64,000 nt of DNA from Sulfuritalea sp. (GTDB taxonomy: Bacteria; Pseudomonadota; Gammaproteobacteria; Burkholderiales; Rhodocyclaceae): contig JADJFK010000013.1 of NCBI GenBank assembly GCA_016708585.1, positions 1-64,000 of the forward strand. Reading direction: 5' to 3'. The position numbers and the translations under genes were made by a program. The notes beneath the pieces were generated by a model. That model saw nothing but the letters and a program-made list of their open reading frames with translations, was not told the origin of the DNA and did no database searches. Numbering within the stretch: the first letter of the stretch is position 1; each line of letters begins with the position of its first letter. This document shows, piece by piece, positions 57,380-64,000 of this stretch.

Positions 57380-57760
57380 TTATTTGAGGGCCAGCAGCCA
57401 GGCCATCACATCGGCCTTTTCCTGCGCGCTGCAGAGCCGGTTGGCGGTGTCGTTGCAGTTGCGGCGGAACCACTTGTCTACCTTGGCGGCATCGGTGAAG
57501 CGCTCGGCGTTGGCCGCCGGCGCCAGCGGCGTGATGGCCTTGTCCGTCTTGGCGTGGCGGCCGGTCTGGGTCGGGCGCTCGGTGTGGCAGGAGGCGCAAC
57601 TCCATTCGCCGCCCTGCTTGCTGTTGAAGAACCGCCCGCCGCGTTCGGCGGATGCGGCGCCGCCGGCTTCCTTTTCGAAACGCGTCAGGAAGTCGCGCGG
57701 GGTTTCGGCCTGGGCGGTGGCGCTGAAGAGCAGTGCTGCAATTGCGAGGGTGCGTCGCAT
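57380..57760 (-). CDS. SHP-type oxygen-binding cytochrome c (DUF1924)
   Basis: 126 residues: a signal peptide (R-R-T-L-A-I-A-A-L-L-F-S-A-T-A-Q-A), then a single c-type haem motif C-A-S-C-H. The loop W-F-R-R-N-C-N-D-T-A-N-R-L-C contains the cysteine pair and the asparagine that acts as the unusual haem ligand in sphaeroides haem protein. SHP binds O2 or NO transiently and receives electrons from the diheme cytochrome. GGAGAC precedes the ATG. The order SHP–DHC–b561–regulator–kinase is a known association. Confidence 0.9.
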   Translation of the reverse strand: MRRTLAIAALLFSATAQAETPRDFLTRFEKEAGGAASAERGGRFFNSKQGGEWSCASCHTERPTQTGRHAKTDKAITPLAPAANAERFTDAAKVDKWFRRNCNDTANRLCSAQEKADVMAWLLALK

Positions 57761-57837
57761 GGGAGTCTCCATGAAGGTGGTGTGGGACCGATCATGGACG
57801 GAGCCGCTTAAATCGCGCTTAAGTCAGGCGCACCGCT

Positions 57838-59043
57838 TCAGGCAATGACTGCCGCCTGCAGCAGTTCGCGCTTGCCCTTGGCAACGACATCGCGGTATTG
57901 CGCCGGCACAATGCCGGCAGCGTTGCAGGCGCTGACGGAAACCAGCAGTTCCCCGGCTGTTGCCGCGTCGCAGAGGCGTTGCGCCGTGTTGACCGTGTCA
58001 CCGATGAAGTCGTAGGCCTTGGCGCCCTCGCCACCCAGAATGCCTTCGACGACCTGGCCGCAATGCACCCCCGCGCCGGCGGTGAGATGCGACTCCGCCA
58101 GGAGCGCATGGACGGACGCGAGCATCCGCCGGCCCGCATCTACGGCATCCGCCGCATCCTGAAAGACGGCCATGATCTCGTCGGCGGTGTATTTGAGCTT
58201 GATCGGACGGACCTCGCCCAGGGCTTCTTCCGCACCTCGGTAGAAGCTGTTGAGCATGCCGACCACCGCCTCGGGCGCCTGCTGCTCGCTCCAGGCCGTA
58301 AAGCCGCGAATGTCCATGAACAGTATGGCGCGTTCGACGCGCTGCAGCGCGAGCGTGCGTTCGTCGGCCATGGCGCGCTCGAGAATGTTGCGCCCCAGCG
58401 ACCATTCCGAATACTGGCGCAGGCGTGCCGCAAGGGCGCGAACCGTCTTCATCGACCGGCGCAGGTTGATGTCGGCAAAGCCGAGCAGCACCCCGAGCAG
58501 CAGCAATACGATCGCCAGGAAGACATGAGCGCGGTCGGCAAAGAAAAGGTCCAGCGAATACACCGTGTGCTTCGAGCGCGCCTCGAACAGGGCATACATG
58601 ACCAGCGGTATCGCCGAGCGCAGCACGCTCTCGGCCAGCACCAGCGGTTCAGCCAGTTTTGTCCAGCGCGCCTGGGCCCATTGCAGCGTGGCGAAGCCGA
58701 GCGCGAAGCCCCAGTAGGCCTGATGATGCCACTGCTTGAAGAAGTGGGCGCCCTCGAGCGCTGTCTCGATCAGGGAGTAGAGCGCCGGCCCGGCGAGGTT
58801 GGCGGCGAACGGGTGCGGCCTGCCGCGTGCGGCCAGGAGTTCCATGACCACCGCCTGGAACACGCCCGCAATGACCAGCAGGTAGGGATCGGGCCCGGCG
58901 AAGTACCCGGGCTTCGCCAGCAAGGCTTCGAGAATCAGCATCACCAGCGGGACATGGCCGCTGTGGGTGAAAAAGTCCCGGGCGGCGCGGGCGGCAGGGG
59001 ACTCGGACGTGTAGGCGACGGAGTTCACGGATTCGACGGGCAT
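57838..59043 (-). CDS. membrane class III adenylate/guanylate cyclase
   Basis: 401 residues. Five to six hydrophobic segments occupy the first ~190 residues, followed by a helical linker and a cyclase catalytic domain. Metal-binding aspartates are D244 (L-F-M-D-I-R-G-F) and D288 (Y-T-A-D-E-I-M-A-V-F), the nucleotide-site lysine is probably K284, and A-Y-D-F-I-G-D-T-V-N-T-A-Q-R holds the Asp/Asn/Arg of the second half. It should make cAMP from ATP. There is no clear ligand domain beyond the membrane part. It lies 77 bp upstream of the SHP operon on the same strand and might be cotranscribed. Confidence 0.88.
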   Translation of the reverse strand: MPVESVNSVAYTSESPAARAARDFFTHSGHVPLVMLILEALLAKPGYFAGPDPYLLVIAGVFQAVVMELLAARGRPHPFAANLAGPALYSLIETALEGAHFFKQWHHQAYWGFALGFATLQWAQARWTKLAEPLVLAESVLRSAIPLVMYALFEARSKHTVYSLDLFFADRAHVFLAIVLLLLGVLLGFADINLRRSMKTVRALAARLRQYSEWSLGRNILERAMADERTLALQRVERAILFMDIRGFTAWSEQQAPEAVVGMLNSFYRGAEEALGEVRPIKLKYTADEIMAVFQDAADAVDAGRRMLASVHALLAESHLTAGAGVHCGQVVEGILGGEGAKAYDFIGDTVNTAQRLCDAATAGELLVSVSACNAAGIVPAQYRDVVAKGKRELLQAAVIA

Positions 59044-59153
59044 CGCATTCTCTGGCGGGGAGACGGAAAGGGACGCATCGGTTTTGGCAATTCCTGTTCG
59101 GCGATCGCGAATCCTGGAACCTGAGGCTTAAGTGATACTTAACGAAGCTATGC

Positions 59154-60872
59154 CTACTTGTGCCTGGCTTCGTAGAAATCGCGCAGCGACGCATAGCGTT
59201 CGGCCCGCACCGCACGCACATGCTGGATGGCTCTTTTCATCGGGATGCCGGCCTGCACCAGGGTTTCGGCGGCGATCAGCAGGCTGCTTTCGAGCACTTC
59301 GGGAATCACCTCGGTGGCGCCGGCGGCTTTGAGGCGGGCAACGTCCTTGTCGTCGGCGGTGCGCACCACGACGGGAATTTCCGGCTTCATTCCGCGCACG
59401 ATGTGCAGCACGCGTTCCGCCGAATGTGCGTCGGAATAGGTGACGACCACGGCGCGGGCGCGGGCGATGCCTGCCGCCTGCAGCACCTCGCGCCGGTCGG
59501 CATTGCCGAAGACGACATTGATGCCCTGGGCGCGCGCCTCGGCGATGCGCTGCGGGTCGACGTCGAGGGCGATGAAGGGGATGTTCTCGATGGCGAGGAA
59601 TTCGGCGATGCGCTGGCCGGTGCGCCCGTAGCCGCAGATCACCACGTGCTGGCCGAGGTTCATGCTGTGCACTGCGATGTTGTGGATCACCGTGGCCTTG
59701 TGCGCCCAGTCGCCGCGCCCGAGGTCGCCGGAGAGCCGCGCCGTCCGCTCGATCAGGAAGGGCGCGATGAACATCGACAGCAGCATGGCCGACAGCGTGA
59801 TCTGGAACACGCTGGCGCTGATCAACTGCAACTGGTGGGCGAGGTGGATCAGGACCAGGCCGAACTCGCCGGCCTGGGCCAGTTGCGCGGCGGTGCGCAG
59901 GCTGGCGACCAGCGGCGTTTTCGCGATGCGGGTGATGAGCAGCATGACCACGGCCTTGCCGCCGATCAGCAGGGCGACGGCCAGCGCCAGCTTGTGGGCG
60001 TTGGCCAGCACATAGCCGAGGTCCAGCATCATGCCGATGGTGACGAAGAAGAGGCCGAGCAGGATGTCGCGGAAGGGCCGGATGTCGGCTTCGACGTGGT
60101 GGCGATAGGCCGTCTCGGAAATCAGCATGCCGCCGACGAAGGCGCCCAGCGCCAGCGACAGGCCGCTTTGCGCGGTGAGGAAGGACAGGCCGACGACGAT
60201 CCACAGCGAGGTCAGCACCAGCAGTTCGTTGGAGCGGACTTTCGCCACGGCATCGAACAGGCGCCCCATCAGCCGTTTGCCGAGCCAGACCAGCAGGGCG
60301 AGCACGGCCACGGCCTGCGCCGCGGCCACTGCCAGCGAACGCCACAGATCGTCGCCGGAAGCGGCCAGCGCCGGCAGCAGGATCAGGCAGGGGGCCACGG
60401 CGAGATCCTGGAACAGCAGCACGCCCATGGTCTGGCGCCCCGAGCGGGAGTGCAGTTCGAAGCGGTCGGACAGCATTTTGGCCACGATCACGGTGGAGGA
60501 CATCGCCACCGCCAGGCCCACGGCGATGCCGCTTTTCCAGTCCTGGCCGTAGGCCAGCACCGTCGCCAGGCCGGTACCCAGCGCGGTCAGCGCCATCTGC
60601 GACGCGCCGAAGCCGAACACCAGGTTGCGCATGGCCTGCAGGCGCTTCAGGCTGAACTCGAGGCCGATGGAAAACATCAGGAAGACCAGGCCGAATTCGG
60701 CGAAGCCCTGCACCTCGGCGTTCTCGGCCAGCAAGGCCAGCCCGTGCGGACCCAGCGCCATGCCGACGGCGAGATAGGCCAGCATGCTCGGCCGCCGGAA
60801 ACGGCGAACCACGCCCACGGCGACGACCGCTGCCGAGAGCAGGACGAGGATCGAGAGCAGCTGTGGGTGCAT
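59154..60872 (-). CDS. Kef-type monovalent cation:proton antiporter (CPA2)
   Basis: About 572 residues. Twelve or so membrane helices (starting L-L-S-I-L-V-L-L-S-A-A-V-V-A-V-G-V-V) form the Na+/H+ exchanger domain. A Rossmann TrkA-N domain (V-V-I-C-G-Y-G-R-T-G-Q-R-I-A-E) follows, then a short C-terminal part. This is the KefB/KefC/YbaL layout; substrate K+ is likely. The start MHPQLLSILVLL fits the family better than the upstream M-T-N-A-A-S at 60905, although neither has a strong ribosome site. It is divergent from the DUF1538 gene. Confidence 0.92.
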   Translation of the reverse strand: MHPQLLSILVLLSAAVVAVGVVRRFRRPSMLAYLAVGMALGPHGLALLAENAEVQGFAEFGLVFLMFSIGLEFSLKRLQAMRNLVFGFGASQMALTALGTGLATVLAYGQDWKSGIAVGLAVAMSSTVIVAKMLSDRFELHSRSGRQTMGVLLFQDLAVAPCLILLPALAASGDDLWRSLAVAAAQAVAVLALLVWLGKRLMGRLFDAVAKVRSNELLVLTSLWIVVGLSFLTAQSGLSLALGAFVGGMLISETAYRHHVEADIRPFRDILLGLFFVTIGMMLDLGYVLANAHKLALAVALLIGGKAVVMLLITRIAKTPLVASLRTAAQLAQAGEFGLVLIHLAHQLQLISASVFQITLSAMLLSMFIAPFLIERTARLSGDLGRGDWAHKATVIHNIAVHSMNLGQHVVICGYGRTGQRIAEFLAIENIPFIALDVDPQRIAEARAQGINVVFGNADRREVLQAAGIARARAVVVTYSDAHSAERVLHIVRGMKPEIPVVVRTADDKDVARLKAAGATEVIPEVLESSLLIAAETLVQAGIPMKRAIQHVRAVRAERYASLRDFYEARHK

Positions 60873-60963
60873 GCGATCATGATAGCCGGATGCTGCATTC
60901 GTCATGTTGACCTGGGTAAAATGCGCCTTCGAATTAATTCCCTGGCCGCCGCTTTACCCTCCG

Positions 60964-62676
60964 ATGACCGATCCAGTCCAGCAACGCAGCCTGCGCTATG
61001 GCGAGTTCCTCGGCGCCGTGCGCGTCAAGCAGCGCCGCGTGAGCTACAAGGACGTGCATGCGGACGCCGGGCGCCGGCCGCGGGTGCGGCGCCTGCGCCT
61101 GCTCGACGTGCATCGCCTGCTGACGCCTTATGTCAGCGTGCGCTTTTTCGAGCAGTTGCGGGCCGTGGTGCCGCTGGCGCTGTTCCTCGCCATGTTCCAG
61201 ATTGCCGCGCTGCGCGCCGACGTGCGGGAAGGCGAACTGATCACCTTCGGCATGCTGGCGGTGATGCTCGGCCTGATGCTGTTCATGGATGGCGTCAAGT
61301 ACGGCCTGATGCCCTTTTCCGAAAATATCGGCTTCACCCTGCCCAACCGGGCAACGCCCGCCGTGGTGCTCGGGTTCGCCTTCCTGCTGGGTGGCATCGC
61401 CACCTTTGCCGAGCCGGCGATCGGCGCCCTGCGCGCGGCGGGCAGCGGTGTCGATCCGCTGCGCGCGCCCTGGCTGCACCTGCTGCTGAGCCGTTATCCC
61501 GACCGGCTGGTGCTGGCGGTCGGCATCGGCGTCGGACTGGCCGTGGTGGTCGGCATGCTGCGCTTTTTCTTTGCCTGGCGCATGAAAACGCTGGTGATCG
61601 CCACCCTGTTGCCCTGCCTGGCGCTCACCGCCTATGCCGGCTTCGATCCGCGCCTGGCACCGATCATCGGCCTGGCCTGGGATTGCGGCGCGATCACCAC
61701 CGGACCGGTGACCGTGCCGCTGGTGCTGGCGCTGGGCATCGGCGTCGCCGCCGCCGCCGGGCAGGAGGACAACCCGCTGGCCGGATTCGGCATCGTCACG
61801 CTGGCCTCCCTGTTCCCCGCCTTTGCGGTGATCCTGGTCGGCATCGGCCTGGTCGGCGAAGTGCCCGATCCGGCCGCCCTGCCGCCAATAGTCGGCGCCG
61901 GCGGCACGGCGGGCTGGTGGGACGAAACCCCGTTCGCCGAACTGATCGCCGCCTTGCGCGCGATCGGCCCGCTGATTTTGCTGCTCTGGCTGGCGCAACG
62001 CTTTTTGCTGGGCGAGGCGGTCAAGCAGCGCAATCTGATCGCCTATGGCGTGGTGGTGGCGATTCTCGGCATGGCGCTGTTCAACCTCGGTCTCACGGTA
62101 GGCCTGATTCCGCTCGGCAACCAGGCCGGCGCGACGGTGCCCGCCGCCTTCAGCACCAGCGCCGGCGCCGATCCGCTCTACCCCTATCCCATCGGCATCG
62201 GTCTGACGCTGATCTTCGCCGCCACCCTGGGCTATGGAGCGACGGTGGCCGAACCGGCTCTCAATGCCATGGGCGTCACGGTGGAAAACCTCACCGACGG
62301 CGCCTTTCCGAAGAAACTCCTGATCCAGGCGGTGGCGGTCGGCGTTGCGCTCGGGATCGCCGTCGGCGTCGCCAAGATCGTTTTCCAGTGGTCGATCGTG
62401 CCCATGCTGCTGGCCGGATACACGGTAGCGCTGGCGGCCACCTTGTGGTCCAGCGAGGAGTACGTGGCGCTGGCCTGGGACAGCGCCGGCGTCACCACCG
62501 GCCCGGTCACCGTGCCGCTGGTGCTGGCGCTGGGACTGGGACTGGGGCAGGCGGTGGGCGCGGCGGAAGGCTTCGGCATCCTCGCCATGGCCTCGCTCGG
62601 CCCGATCGTCTCGGTGCTGCTGGTTGGATTCTGGATACGCAGGAGCGCGGCACTCGCCGCGCGCGAACAAGGGTAG
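60964..62676 (+). CDS. DUF1538 membrane protein, PII-associated putative transporter
   Basis: 570 residues with an N-terminal cytoplasmic stretch of ~70 residues and about twelve helices. The protein is an internal duplication: A-W-D-C-G-A-I-T-T-G-P-V-T-V-P in the first half and A-W-D-S-A-G-V-T-T-G-P-V-T-V-P in the second, each followed by L-V-L-A-L-G. These repeats are the DUF1538 signature and probably line a pore. The substrate is unknown. Two PII-like genes follow at once (4 bp), suggesting gating by a PII-type sensor. Confidence 0.88.
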   Translation: MTDPVQQRSLRYGEFLGAVRVKQRRVSYKDVHADAGRRPRVRRLRLLDVHRLLTPYVSVRFFEQLRAVVPLALFLAMFQIAALRADVREGELITFGMLAVMLGLMLFMDGVKYGLMPFSENIGFTLPNRATPAVVLGFAFLLGGIATFAEPAIGALRAAGSGVDPLRAPWLHLLLSRYPDRLVLAVGIGVGLAVVVGMLRFFFAWRMKTLVIATLLPCLALTAYAGFDPRLAPIIGLAWDCGAITTGPVTVPLVLALGIGVAAAAGQEDNPLAGFGIVTLASLFPAFAVILVGIGLVGEVPDPAALPPIVGAGGTAGWWDETPFAELIAALRAIGPLILLLWLAQRFLLGEAVKQRNLIAYGVVVAILGMALFNLGLTVGLIPLGNQAGATVPAAFSTSAGADPLYPYPIGIGLTLIFAATLGYGATVAEPALNAMGVTVENLTDGAFPKKLLIQAVAVGVALGIAVGVAKIVFQWSIVPMLLAGYTVALAATLWSSEEYVALAWDSAGVTTGPVTVPLVLALGLGLGQAVGAAEGFGILAMASLGPIVSVLLVGFWIRRSAALAAREQG

Positions 62677-62680
62677 GACG

Positions 62681-63052
62681 ATGAAACAACGCGACGAAAT
62701 CGTGGTGCTGACCGACGCGGTGCTGATCACCTGCATCGTCCAGCGCGGCGTGGCCGACATGGTGGTCGATGCGGCGACGGAAGCCGGCGCCCAGGGGGCG
62801 ACGATCTTCTATGCGCGTGGCACCGGCGTGCGGCAGAAACACCTCGGCGTGCTCGGCATCACGGTCAATGCCGAAAAGGAAGTGATCTACATCGTTGCGC
62901 CGTCCGACCATGCCGACCATATCTTCGAGCGCGTCTATGTTGCGGCCAAGCTCGACACGCCGGGCATGGGCATGATCTACATGTCGCCGCTGGACAAGAT
63001 GGCGACCTACGTGCCGCCGGAAGTCGCCGCGCGCTTCGGTCACCATGACTGA
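62681..63052 (+). CDS. PII-like protein 1 (DUF1538-associated)
   Basis: 123 residues with a ferredoxin-like PII fold: V-L-I-T-C-I-V-Q-R-G as strand 1, A-A-T-E-A-G-A-Q-G-A-T-I-F-Y-A-R-G-T-G, then I-Y-I-V-A-P-S-D-H-A-D-H-I-F-E-R-V. There is no uridylylation Y-R-G-A-E-Y T-loop, so it is not GlnB/GlnK-type. It probably senses a nucleotide or metabolite and controls the DUF1538 protein. Its end overlaps the next gene by 8 bp. Confidence 0.82.
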   Translation: MKQRDEIVVLTDAVLITCIVQRGVADMVVDAATEAGAQGATIFYARGTGVRQKHLGVLGITVNAEKEVIYIVAPSDHADHIFERVYVAAKLDTPGMGMIYMSPLDKMATYVPPEVAARFGHHD

Positions 63053-63401
63053 CGTCCTGCATCTGCCCCCGCCGCGCGGCGAATATCGGATCATTACCTG
63101 CATCATGCCGGCCGGGCGCGGTGCCGAGGTCCTGGAGGCCCTGCGCCGCGAACTCGGCGTGGTCAGCACCAGCCTGCACCACGCCCGCGGCATCGGCACC
63201 CAGAGCCTGCGCCACCGGGTGTATTCGGACGAGAAGCAGGTGCTGACCGCGGTGGTTGCGGCGGAGCGGGGCGATGAGGTATTCGAACTGATCTACTTCG
63301 CCGCCGGGCTCAATCTGCCGCACGCCGGCATGGTCATGATGGGCCGGGCTTTCCGTGCGGCCGGATTGGAGTCGCCGCTCGCCGCCGAGGACGTGCAGTA
63401 G
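63045..63401 (+). CDS. PII-like protein 2 (DUF1538-associated)
   Basis: 118 residues with the same fold as its neighbour: Y-R-I-I-T-C-I-M-P-A-G-R-G, S-L-H-H-A-R-G-I-G-T, V-L-T-A-V-V-A-A-E-R-G-D-E-V-F-E-L-I-Y. The pair may assemble as hetero-oligomers, or act on the two halves of the duplicated transporter. No T-loop tyrosine. Its start overlaps the preceding gene, implying coupled translation. Confidence 0.8.
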   Translation: MTDVLHLPPPRGEYRIITCIMPAGRGAEVLEALRRELGVVSTSLHHARGIGTQSLRHRVYSDEKQVLTAVVAAERGDEVFELIYFAAGLNLPHAGMVMMGRAFRAAGLESPLAAEDVQ

Positions 63402-63434
63402 GCCGCGACGGGCCGTGGCCGGCGGACGGCCTGG

Positions 63435-63857
63435 CTACTTGACCACCGTCACCGGGCAGGAGGACAGGTAGATCACGTCCCTGGCCACCGTTCCCATGAG
63501 CGCGGCGGCCAGCTTGCCGGTACCTTGCCGGCCAAGCACGATGACGTCACACTCGCGCTCGGCGGCGATGCGGGCGATGCTCTCGGCGACGGGGCCGAGC
63601 ACCACCAGGGGTTCATGGGCGACCCCGGCGGCGTCGAGCTGTGCCCGTGCCGGCGCCAGGGCATCGCCGCCGCGGGTTTCCTGCATGGCTTCGATCTCGC
63701 GCAAAGGCATGTGGCCGAGCACCTCCGGTGCGTCGATCGGCGGCTGCACGTTGAGCAGCAGGACGTCGCAGGCGGTGCTGTTCTTTGCCAGCAGGATGGC
63801 ATGCCGGGCGACGCGCTCGGAATGCTCGGAACCATCGACCGGAAGCAGAATTCTCAT
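63435..63857 (-). CDS. universal stress protein (UspA family)
   Basis: 140 residues, a single Usp domain. M-R-I-L-L-P-V-D-G-S-E-H-S comes first, and the ATP-binding signature near the C-terminus, G-R-Q-G-T-G-K-L-A-A-A-L-M-G-T-V-A-R-D-V, has the G-x2-G-x9-G pattern of nucleotide-binding Usps. It is cytoplasmic and probably dimeric. It converges on the PII-like pair. Confidence 0.93.
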   Translation of the reverse strand: MRILLPVDGSEHSERVARHAILLAKNSTACDVLLLNVQPPIDAPEVLGHMPLREIEAMQETRGGDALAPARAQLDAAGVAHEPLVVLGPVAESIARIAAERECDVIVLGRQGTGKLAAALMGTVARDVIYLSSCPVTVVK

Positions 63858-63960
63858 GGCTGGGCTTTCGTTTTCTGTAAGGCGCGAAGTTTAGCGCATT
63901 CCGTCGGAATCCACGTCCACAAAGCCGCCATGGCGCGGGTGTCGAGGGCCGGCAGGCTGC

Positions 63961-64000
63961 TACAATCCGCGAACAAAAACGACGGGAGTGGGAGATGGAA
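63961..64000 (+). other. promoter and start of a gene leaving the window
   Basis: TACAAT at 63961–63966 and a GGGAG ribosome site precede an ATG at 63995. Only two codons are visible, so the product is unknown. Confidence 0.35.

Overview
The window is about 64 kb of GC-rich chromosome from a betaproteobacterium, probably of the Rhodocyclales type. I infer this from the gene families and from the order ftsK–lolA–rarA–serS; no 16S rRNA gene is present to confirm it. Many long genes are broken by single-base indels, mostly in homopolymers, so part of the apparent decay may be sequencing error.

Left part (1–18.5 kb). A peroxide-defence block reads leftwards (ahpC, ahpF, dps, 5' end of katG). Next to it is a Fur-type iron-uptake operon, also leftwards (hemP, P19-type periplasmic iron protein, porin, cupredoxin, membrane polyferredoxin), which lacks the usual permease gene. 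Housekeeping genes follow (ppa, nadE, glnB), then a ~2000-residue RTX-like protein, an Smr-domain protein and trxB.

Middle (18.6–34.3 kb). This is a two-partner secretion locus: an FhaC/ShlB-type transporter, a ~13 kb filamentous-haemagglutinin-like exoprotein gene and a FecR-domain protein. The exoprotein gene contains about 20 tandem repeats of ~420 bp (140 residues), and its reading frame breaks repeatedly inside this array.

Integron region (34.4–49.8 kb). ftsK, lolA, rarA and serS appear in order, but a VapBC-like toxin–antitoxin pair sits between ftsK and lolA, and an integron sits between lolA and rarA. The integron has a divergent IntI integrase with a LexA-like box, a putative attI, seven attC sites and cassettes encoding a methyltransferase, a Fic protein, small membrane proteins and unknowns. 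An IS3-family element has inserted twice in inverted orientation and destroyed one cassette. A short motif, GTCGGCGCTGGCRANACGG, recurs five times in the array.

Right part (49.7–64 kb). There is a frameshifted mltF, a tRNA-Ser(CGA) gene, a dead IS1380-type transposase and an intact IS3-family copy with a 4-bp target duplication. These are followed by a leftward SHP–diheme cytochrome–cytochrome b561–response regulator–histidine kinase operon. A membrane class III cyclase, a Kef-type antiporter, a DUF1538 membrane protein with two PII-like partners and a universal stress protein complete the window.
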